A stretch of 57,467 nt of DNA from positions 1-57,467 of the forward strand of contig NZ_JARVKW010000041.1 of assembly GCF_029813775.1 (NCBI RefSeq), in the 5' to 3' direction. This document shows, in pieces, positions 24,534 to 33,514 of the stretch. This DNA is from Streptomyces sp. DH24 (GTDB lineage: Bacteria; Actinomycetota; Actinomycetes; Streptomycetales; Streptomycetaceae). The first letter of the stretch is position 1. Each line of letters begins with the position of its first letter. The position numbers and the translations under genes are program-made. Below the pieces are notes generated by a model. The model saw nothing but the letters and a program-made list of their open reading frames with translations. It did no database searches and was not told the DNA's origin.

Positions 24534-25805
24534 TCACGCGCCGCGTCGCGAACGGAGGTAGGCGAAGACTCCGCCTCCAGCCACCAGAACTGCCGCGGCG
24601 GCTCCGATGGCTGCCCAGATCATGCTGTCCGACGTGTCGGAACCGGTGTCTGCCGCCGCGGCCTGGCTGCCTGATGTGCCCTTCCCGGGCTGGGGCGAGG
24701 CGGGCGGAGACGACAAGGCCGGGTTTCCCTCCTTGTCCGTGACACCCACCGAATTCTCCACCGCGAGAGGGTCGGTGTCGGCCGGAACGGGAGTGTAGGT
24801 GTCGTCCTCCAGCACTTTCCGCGGGCGGATGAGCCCGTATCCGAGGTACGTGCTCGGGTCGTCCCTCGCCCAGTCCCGTCCGGCGGTGTCGATCAGGCTG
24901 GCGAGGACCTGGTTGGCCGTCCAGTCGGGGTGGGCGGACCAGATGAGGGCGGCGGAGGCGGAGGCGATGGCGGAAGCATGGCTGGTGCCCCTGCCTGTGC
25001 AGTATGAACGGAACGTCTTGTCGCACCAACTCGGAATATTCAAACCGGGAGATGCCAGATCCACGTAGTTTCCGTGATCAGAGAACTTTGTAACGCTGCC
25101 GTTCCGGTCTGATGCTGCCACTCCGACCACGTAGGGATAGGCAGCCGGATAGTCGATGAGGCCGCTTTTCTCTCCGCCGTTACCGACTCCGGCGAACATC
25201 AGCTTTCCCTTGGATTGAGCGTACTCAATCGCCGCTCTTTCCTCGGCGTCGTCACCGGGACTGCCGAACGACATGTTGATGATCTTGGCGTCGCTGTCAG
25301 CAGCGGCCCTGATCGCCTGCGCCGAGGTCGCGGTGTTCTTCCTCTGCGCTTCGTCCATCAGCCCATCGAGTTTGATCCGGTACGGAACGATCTTCGCTCC
25401 TGGAGCAAGTCCTTTGAGACCGCCGCCGGCACCCGTGCCGGCGATCAGCTCCGCCATGGTGGTTCCGTGACCGTCGTAGTCCTCTGTCGCGCCATGCGCC
25501 ACGGACGGGGGTACGTCCTCGGCAGTCACCTGCCCTCTGAGAGAGGGCGTGTCAGGGTTGACTCCGGTATCGATGACGGCAACTTCGACGCCCTTTCCGG
25601 TGCTCACCGTCCACATGTCATCGGCCTTCATCGCCGACAAGTACCACTGCTGGGACTGAACGTCTGCGGCTGCCGCGCTCGACATCGGGCCCGTCGCGAA
25701 CGCAGCCAGGGCACCGAGCACCACACAGGCGGCGGACACCCGTCTCACGTCTCGTCCTGCGAAGGGCACGCTCCACCCACCGCATCGACTGTTCCTTGGC
25801 CCCAT
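24534..25805 (-). CDS. mycP: Type VII secretion-associated serine protease, mycosin 1
   Basis: A subtilisin-family (S8) membrane protease of the ESX complex, acting outside the membrane. From the ATG at 25805 (GPRNSRCGG, with GAGGACAGG upstream) it is 423 aa. It has a signal peptide (about residues 20–47), catalytic Asp79 (VIDTG), His113 (DGHGTTMAEL) and Ser275 (GTSHASAIAS), and oxyanion Asn near 209. Cys261/Cys269 could form a disulfide. A Pro/Ser/Gly-rich linker leads to a C-terminal transmembrane helix (MIWAAIGAAAAVLVAGGGVFAYL) with a basic end. The frame is open to 25886. Confidence 0.93.
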   Translation of the reverse strand: MGPRNSRCGGWSVPFAGRDVRRVSAACVVLGALAAFATGPMSSAAAADVQSQQWYLSAMKADDMWTVSTGKGVEVAVIDTGVNPDTPSLRGQVTAEDVPPSVAHGATEDYDGHGTTMAELIAGTGAGGGLKGLAPGAKIVPYRIKLDGLMDEAQRKNTATSAQAIRAAADSDAKIINMSFGSPGDDAEERAAIEYAQSKGKLMFAGVGNGGEKSGLIDYPAAYPYVVGVAASDRNGSVTKFSDHGNYVDLASPGLNIPSWCDKTFRSYCTGRGTSHASAIASASAALIWSAHPDWTANQVLASLIDTAGRDWARDDPSTYLGYGLIRPRKVLEDDTYTPVPADTDPLAVENSVGVTDKEGNPALSSPPASPQPGKGTSGSQAAAADTGSDTSDSMIWAAIGAAAAVLVAGGGVFAYLRSRRGA

Positions 25806-25833
25806 GCCTCTGCCTGTCCTCGCTCTTGTCTGA

Positions 25834-27519
25834 TCAGTCGGTCGACGACGCGCCATCGCGTCGGTCCTCACGGCGTGCCCTCGCATCGCCAGAGGTTTGC
25901 TGACTCGCAGCGCCGGAGGTGCCTCCGATTCCGCCGGATGTGTGTCCGTTGTTCCTGGTGGCAGAGGTTCGGCCGTTCGGCGTGCCCACCACGCCGTCAG
26001 GGCGGGCGACGGAGCGGCGAGCGGCCTGTCCGACGCCCGTCGTGGAGCTCGGGGCTCCGATCACTCCCCGTTGACCGGGCCTGTCCCCCGTGGGACGTGG
26101 GACGGGCATGTTCTCACCGCCGATGACGGTGCCACGCGGCACCCGGTTACCGCCGGCGCCAGGGGCATTTCCGGGGATGGGCTTTCCACCGACAACGCCG
26201 TTCGTGGCACGCCCCACGCCGGTGCGCCCGGGGTTGGGGGCGCCGGAGCCGTTGGCAGGAACGCGTGAAGCACCGCCGGTCTGCCGGGGCGCCGGTCCCC
26301 CGGAGTTCGGCGCCCCTCCGACCATGCCTCGCCCCATGGGGACCGCTCCTGTCGCTGTGGCACGCCCTGCCGACCCCGGGGGTGTGGTTCCCGTGCGGCC
26401 TGCTGGGGTGGCAGGGTGCGTAGCTCCGCCATGCCCCGGCGCTGGAGTGGCGCTCTTGAACCCCGGCACACCGTTGAACCTTGGCGTGCGCCCGGTTCCG
26501 CCGCGCGAGACGGATGGTGCTGCAGCGGGCGGCAGAGGGGGCGGCCCCGTCACTGACGGCGCGTTGGGGCTCGGAGTCGACGGAGGCGCGGCAGGCGTCG
26601 GCTTCGCTGTCTCCTGTGGCGGCAACGTACCGACACTGTCGATCTCCGTACCAACATGTCGGCCGGGGCGACTGCCGGAATCGTCCAACTCTTTTGCAGA
26701 TGGCAGAAGTGCATCAGGCTGCGGCCGCTCGGCCGAGCCCGCCACCGAAGGGTGACGCGCCGTTTCCGAGTGCCTCGTGCCGGTCAGCGAGCCCGTCTGC
26801 CCGGGACCAGGAAAAGGCTCCGCCCCGATCCACTCCTTCGGCTGTGGAACCCCCACATCCGGCATCTTAGGAAAGACCGGCTCCTCCGCCTTGGTCATCG
26901 TGCCCTGCGACACCGCGTAGAAGGACGCCAGCCGGTACATCTGGTTGATGGCTTCCTGGCGGTGTTTCTCCGCCTTCAGCGCCGCCGCGTACTCGTCGTT
27001 GCTCTCGACGCGCTTCGATTCGGGGATGTCGTCCACCGTCTTGCGGTCGGAACGGTTGTCGCGCGGTGGCATCGACTTGCGTACGGAGGCGAGGCCCGAA
27101 CCCGCGGCCAGGATCTGTGTGCCCACGACGTCGGCGTAGCCGGCGAGGTCGTGGGCGGTGGTGACCAGGCTCTGGCCCCACTTGTAGAAGGCGCCGTGTG
27201 CCTCGCCCTCCCAGTCGACCTCGCCCAGGTTGGTCTTGAGTTCGTCGGCGGCTTCCTTGATGGCGTCGCGGGCGTCGACGAGTGCCGTGGCCGCGCTCTC
27301 CAGGAGCTCGGGGCTGGCGGACTCGACGATGTCGATCATTTCGTTGAGGTCGTAGCCCTCGAAGCTGGTCTTGCCGAAATGAAAACCTCGGATGGGGGCG
27401 GAACCGAACGGATTCACCGCAGAGGTGATGTCTGCAATGCCGTCGATGCTGCCGTTCTGCTTGTTGGCCTCCTGCCGCTCCGCCGCATGAGGATTCGGCT
27501 TGTTCTCGTCCCCGCTCAT
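25834..27519 (-). CDS. WXG-domain protein with long Gly/Pro-rich tail, putative T7SS substrate
   Basis: 561 aa from the ATG at 27519 (SGDENKPNPHAAE). Residues ~1–200 are helical, with a W-E-G turn (LGEVDWEGEAHGAFYKWGQSL) like WXG100/PPE-type substrates. From about residue 220 the chain is low-complexity, rich in Pro, Gly, Thr and Arg, without hydrophobic segments, and ends in a charged tail. It has no signal peptide, so type VII export is the likely route. It is coupled by a 1-base overlap to the 143-aa gene and followed 28 bases later by mycosin 1. It may be an envelope-spanning or surface component; specific function unknown. Confidence 0.85.
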   Translation of the reverse strand: MSGDENKPNPHAAERQEANKQNGSIDGIADITSAVNPFGSAPIRGFHFGKTSFEGYDLNEMIDIVESASPELLESAATALVDARDAIKEAADELKTNLGEVDWEGEAHGAFYKWGQSLVTTAHDLAGYADVVGTQILAAGSGLASVRKSMPPRDNRSDRKTVDDIPESKRVESNDEYAAALKAEKHRQEAINQMYRLASFYAVSQGTMTKAEEPVFPKMPDVGVPQPKEWIGAEPFPGPGQTGSLTGTRHSETARHPSVAGSAERPQPDALLPSAKELDDSGSRPGRHVGTEIDSVGTLPPQETAKPTPAAPPSTPSPNAPSVTGPPPLPPAAAPSVSRGGTGRTPRFNGVPGFKSATPAPGHGGATHPATPAGRTGTTPPGSAGRATATGAVPMGRGMVGGAPNSGGPAPRQTGGASRVPANGSGAPNPGRTGVGRATNGVVGGKPIPGNAPGAGGNRVPRGTVIGGENMPVPRPTGDRPGQRGVIGAPSSTTGVGQAARRSVARPDGVVGTPNGRTSATRNNGHTSGGIGGTSGAASQQTSGDARARREDRRDGASSTD

Positions 27520-27950
27520 CAGTACCCCGCGTCGGTGCGATCGGCGTCGTTGTCGCGCCGGATCTCTTCTTGCAGCGCCTTGTCCCGCCTCTGGTTGACC
27601 TCGGTGCGGATCTCGTGGAAGCGGTAGCGCTGTTCGTCTTCGAGGTTGTCGAAGGTGACGTCCACGCCGTGGACGGCGATCTGCATCGCCTCCATCTGAA
27701 GGCTGAGCAGCTTGGAGAGTGCCGTGATGCGTTCGTGGACGCGCTCGTACTCCAGGTGCAGCGCCTTCGCTTCCGGGAACCTTCCCGAGCCGAACGCGGC
27801 CTCCGACAGGCGGTGTCTGGCCACCTTCGACGAACCGCCCGCCGACTCCTCGAAAGCGGTGAGGAGATCGTCCACGCGCTTCTTGAAAGTTGAAAGCGCC
27901 ATCAAACCGCGCCGTACGTCGGCGGCGCCCCCCGTGTCTGCCGGAAGCAC
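27519..27950 (-). CDS. Helical T7SS-locus protein, candidate partner or chaperone
   Basis: A 143-aa, highly charged, all-helical protein (LSTFKKRVDDLLTAFEES, then ERITALSKLLSLQMEAM) with no membrane segment. The GTG at 27950 has GGAGG nine bases upstream; ATG at 27902 is possible but lacks a ribosome-binding site. Its stop overlaps the start of the WXG/proline-rich gene, implying a stoichiometric or chaperone relation. I do not recognise a named family. Confidence 0.75.
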   Translation of the reverse strand: MLPADTGGAADVRRGLMALSTFKKRVDDLLTAFEESAGGSSKVARHRLSEAAFGSGRFPEAKALHLEYERVHERITALSKLLSLQMEAMQIAVHGVDVTFDNLEDEQRYRFHEIRTEVNQRRDKALQEEIRRDNDADRTDAGY

Positions 27951-28028
27951 GAAGCTTGTCCTCCCCCGTTGCGCCGCCCTTCCCGGGCGGCCCCCTGTCT
28001 CTCAAGCGTTAGCGATCGCGACACAACC

Positions 28029-28057
28029 ACTGTAATGACTGCCTGTGACACTCCCAA
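28029..28057 (-). promoter_or_regulatory. Predicted vegetative promoter for the 143-aa/substrate operon
   Basis: The minus strand has TTGGGA (28052–28057) and TACAGT (28029–28034), 17 bases apart. The transcript would start near 28022 and carry a ~72-base leader containing a GC-rich hairpin. Confidence 0.5.
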
Positions 28058-28099
28058 CTGCCTTATGAGACAGCCGGGCCGGCCGTCATCGAAGCATCG

Positions 28100-29353
28100 T
28101 CATCCGTCAGCCGCACTGCGGCGCGCCCGCCTCCGCGCATCCCGCACCGTCACCGCCACTCCCCCGAGTCCCGCCACCAGGGCGGCCGCGCCCACGGCCA
28201 CGTACGTGCCCAGGCGGGCGTTGCGCTCGTCCGGGGTCTCGCCCAGTTGGAAGGCGGCCGGTTCCGGGGCCTCCGCCCGGGGCATGCCCTCGCGGGGGTC
28301 CGGTGACTCGATCGGGTGATCGTCCTCTGTCAACGCGCGTACCGGGTCGACGACTCCCCAGCCGACCAGGCGGTCGTGGCCGGCGGTCGTCCGCTCCGCG
28401 GTCTGCGCGATCTGCGCGGCGATCTGGCGTGCCGTCCACCGCGGGTGCTCCGCCTTGAGCAGCGCCGCGACGCCGGCGACGTACGGGGCCGAGAAGCTCG
28501 TGCCGTTGTCGGAGCAGTGGCCGCCGCCGGGCACCGTGGAGATCATGTCGACGCCGGGAGCGGCGACGTCCACGAAGTCGCCGGACTGGGAGAAGGAGGC
28601 ACGCTCGTTGTTGCGGTCCGAGGAGGCGACCGCGAGGACCCCGTCGTAGGAGGCCGGGTAGGTCTTCTTGCTCTGGCCGTCGGCGCCGTTGTTGCCTGCG
28701 GAGGCCACGACGACGATTCCCCTGTCCAGGGTTTCGTTGACGGCCTGTTCCAGGGCCGGGTCGGGCTTTACCGCGTTCGACGTGTCCTGGGAGATGTTGA
28801 TGACCTCGCCTCCGGCCGCGACGGCGTGCTGGATCGCATCGATCAACGTCTCGACGGAGCCGTTCCCCTCCGCGTCGTTCTGCTGGATAGGGATGATCGT
28901 CGCCTCGGGCGCGAGGCCCACGAAGCCGGTGCCCTTGGCGGGCCGGGCCGCGATGATGCCCGCGACCTTGGTGCCGTGTCCGACGGTGTCGGTCGTGCCC
29001 CTCTCGTTGCCCCGCTCGATCGGGTTGCCGTCCTTGTCCTTGAGGTTCTTGGGCAGCAGGTTGCGCCCGCTCTCCACATCGACCGCGTCGGTGAGTTGTG
29101 GGTTCTTCACGTCCACACCGGTGTCGATGACGGCGACCCGTACGCCCTTGCCCCTGGTGCGGCTCCACAGTTGGTCCAGCAGAACTCGCTGCAGGGCCCA
29201 AGGGCGGCCCGGGTACTTGCCGTTCGGGAACGAGCACTCGTCCGAGTAGGGGGGATCGGCCGCGGTGGCGGGTGTCGCGAAGGCCGCGTTCGTCGCGGCC
29301 AGGGTTGCCGTTGCCGCCAGAAGACATGCGGCGACGCGGTACGGGCGTGGCAT
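28100..29353 (-). CDS. mycP: Type VII secretion-associated serine protease, mycosin 2
   Basis: A second S8 mycosin, 417 aa. It has a signal peptide (residues 1–32, ending ATPATAA), an N-terminal extension with two cysteines characteristic of mycosins, catalytic Asp77 (VIDTG), His126 (GHGTKVAGI) and Ser286 (GTSFSAPYVAG), and oxyanion Asn221. A C-terminal transmembrane helix (TYVAVGAAALVAGLGGVAV) is followed by an Arg-rich tail. It is 14 bases downstream of eccB, so it is cotranscribed with that core component and is the likelier structural mycosin of the complex. Confidence 0.95.
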   Translation of the reverse strand: MPRPYRVAACLLAATATLAATNAAFATPATAADPPYSDECSFPNGKYPGRPWALQRVLLDQLWSRTRGKGVRVAVIDTGVDVKNPQLTDAVDVESGRNLLPKNLKDKDGNPIERGNERGTTDTVGHGTKVAGIIAARPAKGTGFVGLAPEATIIPIQQNDAEGNGSVETLIDAIQHAVAAGGEVINISQDTSNAVKPDPALEQAVNETLDRGIVVVASAGNNGADGQSKKTYPASYDGVLAVASSDRNNERASFSQSGDFVDVAAPGVDMISTVPGGGHCSDNGTSFSAPYVAGVAALLKAEHPRWTARQIAAQIAQTAERTTAGHDRLVGWGVVDPVRALTEDDHPIESPDPREGMPRAEAPEPAAFQLGETPDERNARLGTYVAVGAAALVAGLGGVAVTVRDARRRARRSAADG

Positions 29354-29367
29354 GAACGTCCCTCCTC

Positions 29368-30891
29368 TCAGGAGCCCTGCGGCTGGCGTGCCGCGGCCGT
29401 CGACAGGCGGGGGCCCGTGGGCAGGAACTCCGACCAGGCCGCGGGAATCGGCGCCGGGGCGACGTCGGCGTAACCCAGCCGCGTCTGAGCCTGCTTGGCC
29501 TCCTGCTGCTGTTGCTCGCGCTGCTTCTGCGACATCCCGATTCCCGCGTCGTCCGTGGCACTGTCCGCGTTGGACTGCAGGACGTAGCGCAGCCCGGTGT
29601 CGGTGACGAGGAAGACCGGGCCCGCCGTGGTCTCCGTGCCCTGGAACTGGCGGTAGAGCTGGCCGGAGCCGGGCGTGACGTACGCGCTGGAGGAACCGGT
29701 GGCGAGCCTGGCCGGGAAGTCCGTGCCCGCCCAGGTGCTCAGGGTCGTGGCACCGGAGTTCTCGTCGACGCCGAGCAGGACGTTGCAGACCGTGCTGCGT
29801 CCGCCCTCGGTGCCCGTGGTGTCGTTGACGGGTACGGGGTCGCCGGTCGGCCAGCGGTGCTCGGTACCGAAGGGCTTGCCGGGGACGATCGCGCCGGGGC
29901 TCGTCTCGCGTGCCTTGCCCGCCTGCTTGAGGTCCGCCAGATCCTCGCTGAACAGCAGAAGTTGGGCCACGAAGGCGGAGATCGGCGCGACGCGTCCGGG
30001 CAGGACGACGTAGTGCTGCTCCCTGTTGTTGTCGAACGCCTTGAGGACCGTTCCCACCCGGTTGGTCGTCTCGTCGAGCTGACCGGGCGCGCCGGCCGGT
30101 GTGCCGGGCTCGGCGTCGAGGGACGGGAAGGTGATGGGGTCACCCCCGTGGAGGGTCGCGAGCCACTCCTTCGACACCTGCTGCGGCTTGCGGTCGGAGC
30201 CGACGACGGCCCTCAGGAGCAGTTCGTCGTCGCCGTCGACCGCGTACGACCAGCCGGCCCTGTCCACGACGTACCGCTTGCCGTCCGGGTCGGTGACGTA
30301 GAGGAGTTGACCGCCGCGCAACCGTTCCCTGCCCTCGGTCTGCTTCATGTCGCGGTCGTCGAGGACGAGTGCGGCCTTCTGCACGGAGCCGCCGCCGGCG
30401 CTCGGGCGCTCGCACACCACCCAGCGCTTGCGGCTGCCCGCCTCGGACGCCGAGGGAAGGCGGTCGGGGGCGTACGGGATGCCGATCGTCACGCCGTGCG
30501 GGATCCTGCCGCTGTCCAGGACCTTCTCGGAGACGGTGACGACCTCGCCCTGTCCGTCGTTCAGGAGCAGTTTGGCGGACGCCATGTTGAGGACCGGGTG
30601 CAGCTGCACCTCTCCGTCGGTCCTGAGGACGACGTAACGGGTGGTGGACTTGCTGGCGACGATCACCTTCTCGTTGGGTTCGTCCCAGCCCTTCGGCGCG
30701 GTCGGCTTGAACATGCCCCACGCTCCGAAGACGGCCATCACCACCACGCCCACGATGGTGCCGGGCACCACCGCACGGAGCGGCCGGGGAGCGCCCTCCT
30801 CCGATCCGGCCGGGGGCGACTGCAGGAAGGCCGCGAGCAGGCGGCGCTTCGCGAAGGTGTAGGCATTGAGCTGGTCCCGCCGAGATGCCAT
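29368..30891 (-). CDS. eccB: Type VII secretion protein EccB
   Basis: 507 aa. The opening MASRRDQLNAYTFAKRRL is the EccB hallmark. One transmembrane helix (VVPGTIVGVVVMAVFGAWGMF, about residues 39–60) follows, then a long periplasmic-side domain with repeated elements and cysteines (WVVCERP, STVCNVLLG). The C-terminus ends in a Gln-rich helix (KQREQQQQEAKQAQTRLGY). The ATG at 30891 follows GGGGAGAG. It diverges from eccE across ~200 bases. Confidence 0.95.
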   Translation of the reverse strand: MASRRDQLNAYTFAKRRLLAAFLQSPPAGSEEGAPRPLRAVVPGTIVGVVVMAVFGAWGMFKPTAPKGWDEPNEKVIVASKSTTRYVVLRTDGEVQLHPVLNMASAKLLLNDGQGEVVTVSEKVLDSGRIPHGVTIGIPYAPDRLPSASEAGSRKRWVVCERPSAGGGSVQKAALVLDDRDMKQTEGRERLRGGQLLYVTDPDGKRYVVDRAGWSYAVDGDDELLLRAVVGSDRKPQQVSKEWLATLHGGDPITFPSLDAEPGTPAGAPGQLDETTNRVGTVLKAFDNNREQHYVVLPGRVAPISAFVAQLLLFSEDLADLKQAGKARETSPGAIVPGKPFGTEHRWPTGDPVPVNDTTGTEGGRSTVCNVLLGVDENSGATTLSTWAGTDFPARLATGSSSAYVTPGSGQLYRQFQGTETTAGPVFLVTDTGLRYVLQSNADSATDDAGIGMSQKQREQQQQEAKQAQTRLGYADVAPAPIPAAWSEFLPTGPRLSTAAARQPQGS

Positions 30892-31090
30892 GTGTGCTTG
30901 TCTCTCCCCGTGTTCTGCCGTGGCCACGCACGGGGTGACGCCGTCCCCCGCCCTGCCGATGTCGGACCAGCCCTCTACTATGCCGTGTATCACGAGGGAC
31001 TTGCGGAGCGGGTAGGGTGCCTGGGCCTTCAAGTGCCTTGTGTGGTGCTGGAACAGCGGCGAGTCGTGAGCAAGTCGGGGGGACGGAGTG

Positions 31091-32425
31091 ATGACTTCCG
31101 GAACGCGTACCCGGTCGCGTGACCGGTCGCGGGGACGGGGCTCCCCGGCGTCCCGGACGGGCGCCGGGCAGCGGCCGACGGCGCCGGACACGTCGCCCCG
31201 GGGGCCGATCTCGTTCCATCTCTCGTCGCGTTCCCGCCAGGGTGGCGCGTTTCGTTTGCAACGCCTGGTGCTGCTGGAGATCGCGGCCGCCGCTCTGCTG
31301 GTCGGCCGGGCGATCGGGCCGGTGGCCCTGATCGCCGCTTCCGTGCTTGCCGTCGCCCTCGTCGCGGTGTCCTTCGTCCGCCGTCGCGGGCGCTCGCTGC
31401 CGGAGTGGTTCTCGGCGGCGCGGGCCCTGCGCGCGCGGCAGCGGCAGGCCGGTGACGCACCGCTGCCGCCCGGCACCGAGCCCGCCCTGGCCCCGGCGCT
31501 GGAGTGCGATCCGAGCCTGCGGACCTACACGTACGCGGGACGCGACCGGCGCCCCGTCGGCCTGGTCGGGGACGGCACGTTCGTCACCGCGGTTCTGCAG
31601 GTGGAGGCCGACACCACGGCGCTGCGGGCCGAGCGCAGCCGGCAGCCGCTGCCCCTCGGGTTGGTGCGGGACGCCCTCGAAGTGGACGCGATCCGGCTGG
31701 AGTCGGCCCAGATCGTGCTGCACACCCAGCCGGCGCCGGCGCTGCACCTGCCGCGGCAGTCCGTGGCCGTCGCCAACTACCAGCCGCTGCAGGAGCTGAC
31801 CGGCGCGCCCGCCGTGCGCATCACGTGGATCGCGCTGAAGCTCGACCCCGAGCTGTGCGCGGACGCGGTGGCCGCGCGCGGAGGCGGGCTCGTGGGGGCG
31901 CAGAAGTGCGTCGTGCGTGCCGCGGACCACCTCGCGAGCCGGCTGACGGGCGCGGGGTTCCGGGTGACGCTCCTCGACGAGGAGGAGCTGACGGCCGCCC
32001 TCGCCACGTCGGCCTGCGCCAACCCCCTGGTGACGGCGGAGGCGGGCCGGACGGGGACGCCGGAGCGGAGAACCGAGGAGTCGACCCGCAGTTGGCGCTG
32101 CGACAACCGCCGGCACACGACGTACTGGGTGCGCCGCTGGCCCGCGCTGGGCGAAGACGGGCCCTCGCTGCCGCAGCTCGTCGCCCGGATGACCGCCGTC
32201 CCCGCCCTCGCCACGACCTTCAGCCTCACCCTCGCGCCGGGCGACCGGCAGGACGTCTCGGTCAGCGCCCATGTGCGGGTGACCGGGCGCAGTGACAACG
32301 AACTGGTCGAGGCGCGGCAGGCGTTGCAGACCGCCGCGCGCCAGGGCGGCCTGGCGCTGTCCCGGCTGGACCGTGAACAGGTGCCCGGCATCCTCGCCAC
32401 CCTGCCCCTCGGAGGTGCCAGGTGA
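31091..32425 (+). CDS. eccE: Type VII secretion protein EccE
   Basis: About 444 aa. A basic N-terminus is followed by a pair of transmembrane helices (RLVLLEIAAAALLVGRAI and VALIAASVLAVALVAVSF, about residues 57–95) and a soluble domain ending in a predicted EccE-type region (YWVRRWPALG, FSLTLAPGD). EccE lies at the periphery of the ESX membrane complex. The ATG at 31091 follows a GTG at 31088 and a GGGGGGACGGAG ribosome-binding site. It overlaps the next gene by four bases. Confidence 0.9.
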   Translation: MTSGTRTRSRDRSRGRGSPASRTGAGQRPTAPDTSPRGPISFHLSSRSRQGGAFRLQRLVLLEIAAAALLVGRAIGPVALIAASVLAVALVAVSFVRRRGRSLPEWFSAARALRARQRQAGDAPLPPGTEPALAPALECDPSLRTYTYAGRDRRPVGLVGDGTFVTAVLQVEADTTALRAERSRQPLPLGLVRDALEVDAIRLESAQIVLHTQPAPALHLPRQSVAVANYQPLQELTGAPAVRITWIALKLDPELCADAVAARGGGLVGAQKCVVRAADHLASRLTGAGFRVTLLDEEELTAALATSACANPLVTAEAGRTGTPERRTEESTRSWRCDNRRHTTYWVRRWPALGEDGPSLPQLVARMTAVPALATTFSLTLAPGDRQDVSVSAHVRVTGRSDNELVEARQALQTAARQGGLALSRLDREQVPGILATLPLGGAR

Positions 32426-33201
32426 CGACGACCGGACAGGTCGCGCGGCCGGGCGCGACGCCGGACACCCCGGCCGCCCCCGGTGGGCGCGTGCGGGAGT
32501 GGGCGCGCAAGGGCGCGGGGCTGCTCGGCCCCCGGCACGGGCGGCACGCGGTGTCCGCCGACCAGCTGGACGCGCTCGCTCTGCCCATCGGGGACGACGG
32601 CGTGGTCATCGGCGTCGACTCCGAGGGGCAGCCCGCCGTGCTCGGGCTCAACCGGCCCACCCCGTACGACGTCGTCTTCATCGGGGGCCTGTGGACCGCG
32701 CAGGTCATCGCCCTCCGGGCGGCGGCGACGGGGGCGCGGGTGGCGGTGGAGACGGGCCGGCCGCAGTCCTGGATGCAGATGGTGCACGCCATGGGCGGCG
32801 GTCAGAACGGACTGGCGGTGTACGACGTCGGCCGCGTGCCGCCGCAGGGCACGTCCGCCGGGACGCCGGTGCTCGTGATCCGGGACTGCGGGATGCGTCC
32901 GCCCCGTGGACGGGTCGCCTCGGGCCCGTGGCAGTCGGTGCTGACCCTGCTGCCGTACCTGAGCCCGGTGGCCCCCCGGCTGATACGGCAGGCGCGTCTC
33001 GTGGGCGTGCAGCGGATCTCGCCGGACGAGGCGGCGGAGCTGGGCCGCACGATGGCGCTGCCGCAGGCCGTCTCCGGTTCGCTGCCGACGCTGCCGGACG
33101 GGGTCACGCTGTGGTGCGCGGACCGCGACCGGCAGTACGTGACGACCCAGCCCACGGACGCCGAGATCGGTCTCCTCGGCACCCCCCGCCGCATGGATTG
33201 A
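32422..33201 (+). CDS. Conserved ESX-locus protein, function unknown
   Basis: A 259-aa soluble protein with no signal peptide or membrane helix. An N-terminal basic stretch (REWARKGAGLLGPRHGRHAVS) precedes a compact domain (LPIGDDGVVIGVDSEGQPAVLGLNRP … VVFIGGLWTAQVIALRA). The start GTG overlaps the eccE stop, so it is translated with EccE. The gene appears fixed beside eccE in Streptomyces ESX loci, suggesting a cytoplasmic accessory role at the membrane complex. No catalytic motif recognised. Confidence 0.85.
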   Translation: MTTTGQVARPGATPDTPAAPGGRVREWARKGAGLLGPRHGRHAVSADQLDALALPIGDDGVVIGVDSEGQPAVLGLNRPTPYDVVFIGGLWTAQVIALRAAATGARVAVETGRPQSWMQMVHAMGGGQNGLAVYDVGRVPPQGTSAGTPVLVIRDCGMRPPRGRVASGPWQSVLTLLPYLSPVAPRLIRQARLVGVQRISPDEAAELGRTMALPQAVSGSLPTLPDGVTLWCADRDRQYVTTQPTDAEIGLLGTPRRMD

Positions 33202-33308
33202 CGCATCCCCCGGAGCGCACGCGCGATGTGTGCGCCCCCACATCACGAAGAGGCGCCCCTTTCGCCCGGGTTGTGGCGTTAGGTGCCGGAGAGCGGGGGC
33301 GGGCGGGC

Positions 33309-33339
33309 CTGACGGGGGTGGGGCCCGGATGATTAGGCT
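33309..33339 (+). promoter_or_regulatory. Predicted promoter for the ParA-like ATPase gene
   Basis: CTGACG (33309–33314) and TAGGCT (33334–33339) with a 19-base spacer, inside the 313-base gap 33202–33514. The rest of the gap contains no credible ORF; a ~170-base leader follows. Confidence 0.4.
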
Positions 33340-33514
33340 GGGATCGGGCGCGACGTCTGAACCCGTGGACCCGGCGTCGGCGTCCCAGGGGGAACCAGTA
33401 CTTCGGACGACCTCGGGCGAATTCGTACGGCTTCGGGCGACTCGGCCGACGCGGACGACGAGCAAAGGGCGCCCCGGCACGGCATGAGGGTGCTCGACCA
33501 CACCAGGAGGAACT

